Shown here: piece after piece, positions 60,101 to 64,000 of the stretch
Numbering within the stretch: the first letter of the stretch is position 1
Layout: every line of letters starts with the position of its first letter
NCBI RefSeq assembly: GCF_012273895.1
Contig: NC_052123.1
Coordinates: forward strand, 5,157,482 to 5,221,481
Origin: Zerene cesonia
Taxonomy: Eukaryota; Arthropoda; Insecta; Lepidoptera; Pieridae
Length of the DNA stretch: 64,000 bases
Direction: 5' to 3'
The notes under the pieces: model-generated
What the model saw: the letters and a program-made list of their open reading frames with translations, nothing else
Told to the model about the DNA's origin: nothing
Database searches by the model: none
Program-made: the position numbers and the translations under genes

Positions 60101-62267
60101 ATATCTTACTTAAATTTTAGTCCGTTTACATATTTTTTAATTTCCATTTTAGATGTGAAGCCATATTTAGTTGTATTAAATAATAGCAGTACGTTTCGAC
60201 TTCTTCAAAGTTTCGTTTAAACAAACATTCAAACTCTTCCAAGTAAAAATTTTTAGTACAGTCTATCAAACCCAGTAAATTCAGTCCCGCAGTTTTGCTC
60301 TGCATAGGTAGATATACATAAGTTTAAGCCTGTGAATAGATATACACAGGCTTATACTTATGATAATAATGCCCTTCTCCTAATTTAACAGTCATGAAGG
60401 CATTTCAATGTAATGTTTATCTTCTATTCTAATTTATTATCGACTGTTGTTCTCTAGTATGATCTATTGTGTGTATGTATAAAACAAATGTCTTTTTTCC
60501 TTTCTGTCAAATTGCCCTATATTAATAAACTGCGTCCGCTTCGTCTTGTATGTACAGAGGAATATCAATCACCTAAACTAATTTGCTAACAAATTACATG
60601 AGTACGTACCATATAACATCAGTTAAAGATGACGGATTGCTTTCATATTCGCTTTTCAATAATATTTTCGTGCCTTCCACAACTGTTATGTTGGCGGGCC
60701 CCACGTGGACTATTGGAGGATCTGAAATATTACAATTATAGTGTTAAATGGAAACTACGCTACAGTCAGGCAGAAAACGCGGGTTCGAATCCCGCCTCGT
60801 GATCTAAATTTATCTATTCTTTCAAAATTTTTCTTTATAAAGCATTTCAATGCTGTAAAACTAAAAATTCAATTTAATTACAGTGTTATTTTCGTATCTT
60901 ACAAGATTGTGGAACAGCTTGCAAGCTTATAGCGCATTAATTAGTTAAGCGTATTTCTATTTGCCTAAGATATGGAATCTAATAAAAAAATTGTTTGGTG
61001 GGAGTCGCACTGGGGAAGTACCACACCCCCACAGAAGACCGATGTGACATAGGCGTAAGGTCTGTAGCGACCTTAAACCTCTCCAAATGTTCATGGGCAG
61101 TGGTAGCGCTTACCATCAGTCGACCCATCAGCTCCGTTTCTGGACAATGACATAAAAAACCCACCAATCCTTAAAAGGGAAAAACGTACAAATTGCAGTG
61201 CCCCTATCGCTTATGGGCTGTGGTGGTCATCAAGTGAATCGCGATCATTTGTTGGTATCAGTACAAAATAATGTAATTAATATAAGGATAAACATATCTT
61301 AATATAGGTTTAGTTTCTTAATTGATAAATCGCACATGAATTAATTATAACACGATAAGGATTGATACAATATTTCCCCAATTGGTTATTTAATAAATTC
61401 GCTACAGTAGTATTTTTTTATCAAAACACACATTCACTCACACATACGCACACACACAAACACTCATGCTCACACACTAAGCATTCGTGAACATATTATT
61501 ATACATGGTGTCCCGCCGACGGTGTCCTATGCTCAACGCAAATTATAGTTTTTAGCACACCATCAGTGGGATATATACATACATAAATCAAACTTCTAAT
61601 TACCTAATGACTTGTGTTGGTTACTCACACGTGTGCACGCATACACATATGTGTTACAGTGCGCGTGTGTGCGTGACACACACACGTAACGTAATAAACA
61701 TACGAAATACTCACACCAAACCTCCAATTCTCGCGTAGCGTGTATCGGATGATCGTTGTTGTCTCTCATAGCGTCGTTGACAGCTTTGCATATGAACTTG
61801 CGGCCATTTTCAAAGCGAGTCGCCTCGAATGTTAGGTTCGACTTTGTTTCGAATGTCGTGTCGCTCTGAAAATGAGAAAAACACTCATACTGTTCTAGTA
61901 GGGGAAAGATTTGTGTTCTTGCATGTTTGTATTTAATAAATTGAAACTACTGCGTCGGTTTTGACGTCCTTATATTTGCGGATAGTGATCCATTTATGAT
62001 GTAGTAAAATAAATAAATAATTGGTGACTGTATTTTGTATTATGATATATCTCAATGCTGGACAAAGGCCTCACCAAAGTCTCTATGAACCATATCTGTA
62101 TGTAGGCGAATAAGCGAAAAAACATATGAGCGGTTTGTGGTGGGTTTGTATTTGTCAGTCTGTTTATCTAAATACCCGAAAATGTCTGCAAATTCTTTTG
62201 TCTAAAAATAACGTATAATATGATTATTATTTGAAGCTTTAAAACTCACCGATTCGACCTCTCGTTG
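36014..62267 (-). CDS. Ig-superfamily transmembrane cell-adhesion receptor (3' part of gene, whole span)
   Basis: Twenty-two exons on the minus strand join without a frame break: 4,887 nt including the stop, 1,628 visible residues. Order: half an Ig domain (1-51), six full Ig domains (to about 645), a transmembrane helix (656-681, LLLIGGIALAVL...CIC) after a WWRDRQK stretch, then a tail of about 947 residues. Most Ig domains begin at phase-1 introns, the usual rule for Ig exons, with phase 0 or 2 introns inside domains. Many N-x-S/T sites dot the ectodomain. The YPP turns between domains, paired extra cysteines and the YENLPFHGL and KWPAKPGVLVHVN tail blocks recall arthropod nephrin/sidestep-like adhesion receptors, which act in axon guidance and cell recognition. 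That link is from memory. The signal peptide and first Ig domain are missing, in the gap or outside the window. Tyrosine motifs in the tail suggest SH2-adaptor signalling. Confidence 0.9.
37362..38060 (-). CDS. Receptor tail exon with ITIM-like motifs and stop
   Basis: 232 codons plus TAA (residues 1397-1628). It is basic and rich in Asn, Lys and Tyr. Two sequences fit the (S/I/V/L)xYxx(I/V/L) ITIM pattern: LVYADL (Tyr 1562) and SEYATL (Tyr 1618), 56 residues apart. The stop codon is followed after one base by a consensus GTGAGT donor, so this exon is probably spliced onward rather than terminal. I see no minus-strand AATAAA between it and the next exon. Confidence 0.85.
   Translation of the reverse strand, partial: NTNLQHQYLQKRNHFPNISKGKSRKNFQIPLQKHHSFCYFQPIRVDKRIPVDQERSYNNTIGPMIYQPTDAQYYTKTLNRSREKNSQKLNRLKKSESLREKLSCVGVYDNYEKPDYPEPEFNDSERKSYLHLLKGNYISNSSRHIETDPCNTNLRDDKPKHKKLVYADLALGNHNLKFKNTVNSNRHLYDTYTIGSEGSKDSSGVKSNVGSSQRKPQPRSEYATLKFNEIDV
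38133..39290 (-). CDS. Large receptor tail exon (386 codons)
   Basis: Phase 0 at both ends, TTGCTTAG acceptor, GTATAG donor. It encodes a low-complexity, Ser/Asn/Pro-rich, probably disordered stretch with an aromatic/proline-rich start, an acidic middle (DSEDDKIDSEDN) and basic blocks (RIVRKRNIERF, VPKRTLKRSS). Tyrosines lie in NIYENY and HVYVNL, both pYxN-type sites of the kind bound by Grb2/Drk SH2 domains. PAPRTKKTP and similar proline runs could bind SH3 domains. Confidence 0.9.
39892..40001 (-). CDS. Receptor tail exon with YENLPFHGL motif
   Basis: 36 complete codons plus two bases, with a CCACAG acceptor and GTACAT donor (phase 0 out). GLYENLPFHGLQQPPNK contains a YxN site (Tyr about 996). 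I recall this block as conserved in related arthropod receptors; a search would confirm. Confidence 0.85.
40061..40225 (+). repeat. SINE family C with internal deletion, in receptor intron
   Basis: The 5' part (TTGTGGGAGTCGAGCACGCT) and the 3' end (CACCAGCTCACTTGCTCGAT) are present. The whole pyrimidine-rich middle is missing after TAGCATGCTACTGTGTG. It lies 60 bases upstream, in transcript terms, of the 39892-40001 exon's acceptor. Confidence 0.7.
40845..40943 (-). CDS. Short basic tail exon of the receptor
   Basis: 32 codons plus split codons, from a TGTTTTAG acceptor to a GTAAGT donor. The product ends in a strongly basic run (KNTRKRKKPGD). A second donor (GTGACA) six bases earlier, in the same phase, would drop two residues (NAGNAG-like choice). 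Confidence 0.8.
41308..42026 (-). CDS. Receptor tail exon with KPGVLVHVN block
   Basis: 239 codons plus one base at each side. The acceptor TTTGACTAG joins in frame to the exon at 43841, making ERE-N-PDG. It is Ser/Asn-rich with Leu-Ser repeats at the start (LSPRLSLSLSPK), KWPAKPGVLVHVN near residue 808, and a basic plus acidic Ser patch (FRRKSDSSDDESGK) that looks like a casein-kinase site. The donor is GTAGTT, a weak match. Confidence 0.85.
42363..42418 (-). CDS. Possible alternative exon of the receptor tail
   Basis: A good acceptor (CTTCCCCTACTCAG) and a GTATAC donor bracket 56 bases. It reads in frame from the 43841 exon (KFLTALTPDVLRLTTINNS), but its length is not a multiple of three, and joining it to 42026 runs into a stop at once. 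Reading through the donor also meets a stop after about 23 codons. It would therefore give a short-tail isoform or a decay switch. Confidence 0.35.
42427..43840 (-). other. Receptor intron, no gene
   Basis: AT-rich. A short element with a (CTGT)n head at 43383-43500 resembles one at 54406-54545. Duplicated 50-base phrases near 42770-42850 (CCTAAGGACAAACGAAGTTT and CCGTAAGGAATAACGGAGTT) are present. Nothing coding. Confidence 0.6.
43841..43874 (-). CDS. 34-nt juxtamembrane exon of the receptor
   Basis: A tiny exon between an AAATATTTAG-like acceptor and a GTAAGT donor. It encodes YNNPVELEERE just inside the membrane. Its phases (in 1, out 2) fit both neighbours exactly. Confidence 0.8.
44298..44432 (-). 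CDS. Transmembrane exon of the receptor
   Basis: It encodes WWRDRQK, then a 26-residue hydrophobic helix (residues 656-681), then CRRMRAKSK as the positive-inside stop-transfer. Acceptor ATATTTCAG, donor GTAAGT. This fixes the topology: Ig domains outside, long tail inside. Confidence 0.93.
45270..46105 (-). mobile_element. 5'-truncated LINE 3' end in receptor intron
   Basis: On the minus strand an open frame of about 225 codons (46102-45421) carries the region after the reverse-transcriptase core of jockey/CR1-like non-LTR elements. TLKVLYNALVRSRLEHN and AAIWAP are the landmark, preceded by DLGVWFSSDLRFREHI. The frame is intact, which suggests a fairly recent insertion. The element ends with a (TAAA)n tail at 45273-45300. 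It lies in the same orientation as the receptor gene. Confidence 0.8.
46345..46522 (-). CDS. Receptor exon: second half of last Ig domain
   Basis: It encodes VTFTWKLKNDNDT (Ig C-strand tryptophan), then TYLCLARNSVG (F strand cysteine), then RPCERDVM. The donor is GTCAGT. RPC can pair with PEC at the start of the domain, an extra disulfide. Confidence 0.9.
46530..46789. repeat. ATC-rich minisatellite with repeated TGACGTCA
   Basis: A (TCA)n-type array is punctuated by (T/A/C)GACGTCA every 18-36 bases. Exact TGACGTCA octamers lie at 46561, 46588, 46618 and 46723. It abuts the acceptor of the exon above. Confidence 0.85.
46790..46993 (-). repeat. tRNA-derived SINE with good A and B boxes
   Basis: On the minus strand the head reads GGTACAGTGGTTAACGCGTG (A box) and GGGTTCGATTCCC (B box), followed by a body ending near the ATC array. 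A diverged copy lies at 20880-21070. Confidence 0.7.
47087..47180 (+). mobile_element. Helitron-like element, family B, 5'-truncated
   Basis: TTGCTTGAACGCGCTAATCT leads to GTGAAGCCAGGGTGGACGGC and TAGT. Confidence 0.5.
47316..47398 (-). CDS. Receptor exon: first half of last Ig domain
   Basis: 27 codons: PECGIKQTEINGNQ, then VLVCTAYANPSE with the B-strand cysteine. Acceptor TTTTTCAG, donor GTATGT, phase 0 out. Confidence 0.9.
47799..48004 (-). CDS. Receptor exon: second part of sixth Ig domain
   Basis: 68 codons: GFPMPSYSWRRE (C-strand Trp), LLLGPVARRDAGNYVCEAYN (the DxGxYxC motif of Ig F strands), ending LLDVM at a phase-1 GTGAGT donor. Confidence 0.92.
48197..48407 (+). mobile_element. 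Helitron-like element, family A, complete
   Basis: It ends CGGGGCGCAGCTAG then T. The head is partly duplicated (TCCTACTAATCCTACTATAA), so the exact start may be 48197 or 48206. Confidence 0.7.
48565..48671 (+). mobile_element. Helitron-like element, family B, 5'-truncated
   Basis: It keeps GCTTGAACGCGCTAATATCA and the GCCGGGGCGGACCGCTAG tail. It stops 26 bases from the donor side of the next exon. Confidence 0.55.
48697..48781 (-). CDS. Receptor exon: first part of sixth Ig domain
   Basis: 27 codons: EPENITVTPKVV, then AKVVCSA with the B-strand cysteine. Acceptor ATATTTCAG, donor GTAAGA. Frame joins to 48004 as SAK-GF. Confidence 0.9.
49025..50230 (-). mobile_element. LINE interrupted by an assembly gap
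   Basis: At the upper gap edge the minus strand encodes LLFILYSADI, then CKYHLYADD, the YADD catalytic box of a reverse transcriptase. At the lower edge (49112-49028) a TAAATGTATGTC end is followed by eight TATGTC/GACATA units, as expected for a LINE 3' tail. The gap of unknown size must hold the rest of this element. Confidence 0.7.
49113..50112. other. Assembly gap (1,000 N)
   Basis: Placeholder gap inside a receptor intron and inside a LINE. No receptor exon need be hidden here, because the exons on either side (48781 and 50895) join in frame. Confidence 0.99.
50289..50500 (+). repeat. SINE family C, diverged sub-type
   Basis: CCTTACCCTTCCCAGTCCTT, GGTCTGCAACCGACCTTACG, then TTACCATCAGACGACCTACC and a short A run. 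Confidence 0.6.
50580..50888. repeat. Minisatellite (25-mer) grading into (TGTGG)n beside a donor site
   Basis: About six units of TACAGTGTAGCGTGGTGTAG plus TGTGG, flanked by shorter TGTAGTG repeats on one side and TGTGG repeats on the other. It ends at the donor of the 50895 exon. All three minus-strand frames are open across much of it, purely because of its composition. Confidence 0.9.
50895..51021 (-). CDS. Receptor exon: end of fifth Ig domain, GC-rich
   Basis: 42 codons: HWNMSAWGGG, then AARYTCRSSRNAAG (F-strand cysteine), then NSTTKFAVE. About three quarters GC, far above its surroundings. Confidence 0.9.
51041..51171 (+). mobile_element. Helitron-like element, family B, 3'-truncated
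   Basis: TATACTAATGTTATTAAGCT head, GAGCGCACTAATCTCTGGAA middle, no tail. It begins about 20 bases from the exon acceptor. Confidence 0.5.
51486..51558 (-). CDS. Receptor exon inside fifth Ig domain
   Basis: 24 codons: YYVVERKIEPQVNRNDFEAT and ESTL, in phase with both neighbours. It makes the C'-E part of an enlarged Ig domain. Confidence 0.85.
51764..51905 (-). mobile_element. Degenerate Helitron-like element related to family A
   Basis: It has GCCAGCGCCTTCACTCGCGT and CCATTTATAATATTAGTAGC. Confidence 0.45.
51983..52180 (-). mobile_element. Helitron-like element, family A, complete, reverse
   Basis: It starts CTAGCTGCGCCCCGCGATTT and ends TTATAATATTAGTAGGA. Its end lies only 10 bases from the donor motif of the exon at 52196, so the insertion nearly touches a splice site. 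Confidence 0.75.
52196..52290 (-). CDS. Receptor exon: B to C' strands of fifth Ig domain
   Basis: 31 codons plus two bases: NISLSCTVECAPLCSVQWLK, with the B-strand cysteine and an extra C-x3-C pair, then DGQVIDPSKTD. The donor GTAAAT is weak and sits against a Helitron-like element. Confidence 0.88.
52723..52781 (-). CDS. Receptor exon: start of fifth Ig domain
   Basis: 19 codons: PPSFKYAMNHYSGALYKSQ, between TATTTCAG and GTGAGT. Confidence 0.85.
53040..53197 (-). CDS. Receptor exon: second half of fourth Ig domain, GC-rich
   Basis: 52 codons: YRWHRGGRLVSDIV, NWTIDPVTLDHRTNFSC, then AASAGGEG. Third codon positions are nearly all G or C, and the intron just past the donor is C-rich too. Donor GTGAGT. 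Confidence 0.92.
53397..53563 (+). mobile_element. Helitron-like element, family B, complete
   Basis: TCTATACTAATATTATAAAG to GCCGGGGCGGACGCTAG then T. A second full copy starts 98 bases further on. Confidence 0.7.
53661..53828 (+). mobile_element. Helitron-like element, family B, complete
   Basis: TCTACACTAATATTATAAAG to GCCGGGGCGAACAGCTAG then T. Confidence 0.72.
54236..54344 (-). CDS. Receptor exon: first half of fourth Ig domain
   Basis: PPGPAKLTYSPWRVVKGKS, then LVLSCSIEEKGRPEAH with the B-strand cysteine. The split codon completes Arg with the next exon. Confidence 0.9.
54406..54545 (+). mobile_element. Non-autonomous repeat with (CTGT)n head
   Basis: CTACTAATATTACATATGTG, CTCTGTCTGTCTGTCTCCTC, then GGATGAAATTTGGTATGAAG. 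Related to 43383-43500. Confidence 0.45.
54659..54850 (+). repeat. SINE family C, 5'-truncated
   Basis: The pyrimidine-rich middle, AAGCGGGCAGCGCATTCGCA, CCATCAGGCGAACCACCAGC and TGCCCGCTTGTGGCATAAAG. Confidence 0.65.
55010..55150 (-). CDS. Receptor exon: second half of third Ig domain
   Basis: 46 codons: NLCNEVDPSMLLL, then KSFHGNYSCKGKNYAGWG and TELVVN. NLC can pair with the PEC of the previous exon. Acceptor TTTTCCAG, donor GTAAGT. Confidence 0.92.
55404..55580 (-). CDS. Receptor exon: first half of third Ig domain
   Basis: 58 codons: KPQVRLTMSPESP, NVTLTCSVVSGNPPVL, DEVIWYLDGELL and LPECNGTD. B-strand Cys and C-strand Trp are present, with an extra Cys near the end. Confidence 0.92.
56162..58190 (+). 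mobile_element. LTR retrotransposon with most of its interior in a gap
   Basis: The 98 bases from TGTTATGTACATA at 56162 to the gap edge recur at 57945-58042 with two differences, so they look like the two LTRs. The second copy is preceded directly by AGGAGGGAGG (57935-57944), a classic polypurine tract, which sets the + orientation. The 3' LTR end near 58190 is uncertain, and I cannot find a clear target duplication. No coding region remains visible. Confidence 0.65.
56260..57259. other. Assembly gap (1,000 N)
   Basis: Placeholder gap inside the LTR element and a receptor intron. The receptor exons on either side (55580 and 58393) join in frame. Confidence 0.99.
58393..58571 (-). CDS. Receptor exon: second half of second Ig domain
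   Basis: 59 codons: YRNGDRLNVNTSHYQGG, HALIILDANGDDMGNYTC, then ANVVGNGTTGEMISVNVL. DDMGNYTC is the Ig F-strand signature. A (GAT)n stretch lies at 58342-58384, next to the donor. Confidence 0.93.
58605..58760 (-). repeat. SINE family C fragment, reverse
   Basis: Purine-rich middle of the family (AAAGGAATGGACTGGGAAGG, GTAAGGAAAAGGATACGGG). Confidence 0.5.
59180..59390 (-). repeat. Degenerate non-autonomous element
   Basis: ACCTTAATCGGTGCAGTGGT and GACTTTCGCATGTATTATTT, a relative of 28604. Confidence 0.35.
59414..59551 (+). mobile_element. Helitron-like element, family B, 3'-truncated
   Basis: TCTCTAATATTATAAAGAGG head, ACTACTGGACCGATTTTAAA core, nearly identical to 53661 over its length. 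Confidence 0.6.
59706..59874 (+). mobile_element. Helitron-like element, family B
   Basis: TATTATAAAGCTGAAGAGTT head and TATGTACCACGGGCGAAGCC tail. Final CTAG changed. Confidence 0.55.
60610..60721 (-). CDS. Receptor exon: first half of second Ig domain
   Basis: PPIVHVGPANITVVEG, then TKILLKSEYESNP and SSLTDVIW. The residue expected to be the B-strand cysteine is serine (AGC) here. Acceptor ATATTTCAG, donor GTACGT. Confidence 0.9.
60756..60880 (+). repeat. tRNA-derived SINE, family T, 3' part
   Basis: GGGTTCGAATCCCGCCTCGT and GATC, then the tail TCTATTCTTTCAAAATTTTT and AAGCATTTCAATGCTGTAAA. It lies 34 bases from the acceptor of the exon at 60721, antisense to the receptor. Confidence 0.65.
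61000..61158 (+). repeat. SINE family C, diverged and internally deleted
   Basis: GGTGGGAGTCGCACTGGGGA, GTACCACACCCCCACAGAAG, then TTCATGGGCAGTGGTAGCGC and a short A run. Confidence 0.6.
61430..61695. repeat. CA/TG-rich tracts next to a splice donor
   Basis: A (CA)n-like stretch at 61430-61500 and an alternating purine-pyrimidine stretch at 61620-61690 (ACACGTGTGCACGC, GTGCGCGTGTGTGCG). The second lies about 20 bases from the donor of the next exon. Confidence 0.7.
61715..61865 (-). CDS. Receptor exon: second half of first visible Ig domain
   Basis: 50 codons: SDTTFETKSNLTFEATRFEN, then GRKFICKAVNDAM with the F-strand cysteine, and HATRELEVW at a phase-1 GTGAGT donor. The first half of this domain is missing. 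The style suggests a CD80-like C2-set domain, probably Ig 2 of the full protein. Confidence 0.9.
62250..62267 (-). CDS. Possible 18-nt microexon of the receptor
   Basis: ATGTATCACAG acceptor, 18 bases (QREVES), GTGAGT donor, phase 0 both sides, which fits the 61865 exon. Such a small exon is easily mimicked by chance, but the donor is a perfect consensus. Confidence 0.4.
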
Positions 62268-62315
62268 CTGTGATACATGAAACAAAAAATACATTCATTA
62301 GAAAATTAATGAAAT

Positions 62316-63315
62316 NNNNNNNNNNNNNNNNNNNNNNNNNNNNNNNNNNNNNNNNNNNNNNNNNNNNNNNNNNNNNNNNNNNNNNNNNNNNNNNNNNNNN
62401 NNNNNNNNNNNNNNNNNNNNNNNNNNNNNNNNNNNNNNNNNNNNNNNNNNNNNNNNNNNNNNNNNNNNNNNNNNNNNNNNNNNNNNNNNNNNNNNNNNNN
62501 NNNNNNNNNNNNNNNNNNNNNNNNNNNNNNNNNNNNNNNNNNNNNNNNNNNNNNNNNNNNNNNNNNNNNNNNNNNNNNNNNNNNNNNNNNNNNNNNNNNN
62601 NNNNNNNNNNNNNNNNNNNNNNNNNNNNNNNNNNNNNNNNNNNNNNNNNNNNNNNNNNNNNNNNNNNNNNNNNNNNNNNNNNNNNNNNNNNNNNNNNNNN
62701 NNNNNNNNNNNNNNNNNNNNNNNNNNNNNNNNNNNNNNNNNNNNNNNNNNNNNNNNNNNNNNNNNNNNNNNNNNNNNNNNNNNNNNNNNNNNNNNNNNNN
62801 NNNNNNNNNNNNNNNNNNNNNNNNNNNNNNNNNNNNNNNNNNNNNNNNNNNNNNNNNNNNNNNNNNNNNNNNNNNNNNNNNNNNNNNNNNNNNNNNNNNN
62901 NNNNNNNNNNNNNNNNNNNNNNNNNNNNNNNNNNNNNNNNNNNNNNNNNNNNNNNNNNNNNNNNNNNNNNNNNNNNNNNNNNNNNNNNNNNNNNNNNNNN
63001 NNNNNNNNNNNNNNNNNNNNNNNNNNNNNNNNNNNNNNNNNNNNNNNNNNNNNNNNNNNNNNNNNNNNNNNNNNNNNNNNNNNNNNNNNNNNNNNNNNNN
63101 NNNNNNNNNNNNNNNNNNNNNNNNNNNNNNNNNNNNNNNNNNNNNNNNNNNNNNNNNNNNNNNNNNNNNNNNNNNNNNNNNNNNNNNNNNNNNNNNNNNN
63201 NNNNNNNNNNNNNNNNNNNNNNNNNNNNNNNNNNNNNNNNNNNNNNNNNNNNNNNNNNNNNNNNNNNNNNNNNNNNNNNNNNNNNNNNNNNNNNNNNNNN
63301 NNNNNNNNNNNNNNN
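62316..63315. other. Assembly gap (1,000 N)
   Basis: Placeholder gap. The missing upstream receptor exons may lie here or past the window end. Confidence 0.99.
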
Positions 63316-63920
63316 GACAGATTCGAAATTCAAATGTAATATTTTTTTATAATTAAGTGTAACAGTATTTATGGCCAGACTAAGTATACCTTCAACAGGA
63401 AAATATTAAAATAATACTTATTTTCATTGGATCAGATCAGCTCATTAAGAAAAATTTCAGTCTTCATTTTCCAATTGAATCAAACGTTAAATTAATATAA
63501 CGCCATTTAATTAACCGGCTGATAATCTATCAGCCGTTTGAAAGACTGAACAGGCTATAGGTTAGCTACGTCACTACGACCAAAAAGTCGCGAGCATAGC
63601 GTAAGTATATAAATAGTATTATACAAAGACGGAAAGTGCTTTTTACGCAGCGACGATGTACAAGTGAAGTGCCGCAAAAAATCTCAAAAATGTTTTCAGA
63701 AAATCCTTTTTCTCCTCGCTCCAAGTTCGCGCAAAGTTCGTGGGAGCTGGGACGAATGGAAATAGCCGTGAGGTGCGTAAGGGGTACGCTCGAGGGTTCC
63801 GTTGAAATCCCCTTTTTTTAATTTACATCTAAACAAATCATGTTAAAGAAACTATTTTGTTAAACCGCTGTTTTTAAAATTCTTTCGCTGTTACAAAGCT
63901 GTATCGTGAGTGATATCCTA
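63316..63920. other. Stretch with no supported gene
   Basis: AT-rich except 63640-63810, which is GC-richer with an open frame in + but no splice signals or recognisable domain. Confidence 0.5.
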
Positions 63921-64000
63921 TCCTATTAATATTATAAATGCGAAAGTTTGTATGGATGTATGGATGTTTGTTACTCTTTCACGTAAAAACTACTGAACCA
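63921..64000 (+). mobile_element. Helitron-like element, family A, cut by window end
   Basis: TCCTATTAATATTATAAATG head, CTCTTTCACGTAAAAACTAC. The rest lies outside the window. Confidence 0.65.

Noticed and set aside
8743..63352. Open frames of more than 330 codons across the N runs (8743, 49090, 56239, 62239)
   Set aside because: The frames are open only because N codons cannot be stops.
63636..63821. Plus-strand 61-codon frame as an upstream receptor or separate exon
   Set aside because: Wrong strand for the receptor, no acceptor or donor at sensible places, no recognisable domain; the minus strand also shows no Ig features.

Overview
The window looks like insect nuclear DNA, most likely from a butterfly or moth. 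It is AT-rich and has long introns. It carries many short elements of kinds common in Lepidoptera: Helitron-like elements with TC...CTAG ends, several tRNA-derived SINE families, small MITEs and 5'-truncated LINEs. Four N runs of exactly 1,000 bases (8759-9758, 49113-50112, 56260-57259, 62316-63315) are scaffold gaps of unknown true size. Nothing bacterial is present.

Region 1-16.4 kb has no gene I can support. It is mostly SINE and Helitron-like copies in AT-rich DNA.

Region 16.4-31.1 kb carries, on the + strand, a small gene rebuilt from splice signals: a candidate promoter and short first exon (about 16.45-16.62 kb), a signal-peptide exon (27606-27734) and a terminal exon (30606-30758). 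The joined reading frame gives a protein of about 100 residues with a signal peptide and six cysteines in the mature part. I do not recognise the family. It could be a secreted peptide or hormone-like factor. It is the best candidate here for something undescribed.

Region 36.0-62.3 kb carries, on the - strand, the 3' part of a large immunoglobulin-superfamily receptor. Twenty-two coding exons join in one frame with consistent phases (4,887 nt including the stop, 1,628 residues). They encode the second half of one Ig domain, six further Ig domains, one transmembrane segment and an unusually long cytoplasmic tail of about 947 residues with several tyrosine motifs, two of which fit the ITIM pattern. 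The 5' end (signal peptide and first Ig domains) lies in the 62.3-63.3 kb gap or beyond the window. An extra 3' coding exon at 36014-36181, and a possible alternative exon at 42363-42418, suggest alternative C-termini. The architecture suits a neuronal or epithelial cell-adhesion receptor of the nephrin/sidestep-like type in arthropods, but I cannot name an orthologue.

The two genes converge tail to tail, about 5.3 kb apart. The receptor's introns hold a LINE fragment, a second LINE interrupted by a gap, an LTR retrotransposon interrupted by a gap, Helitron-like copies, SINEs and several tandem repeats.
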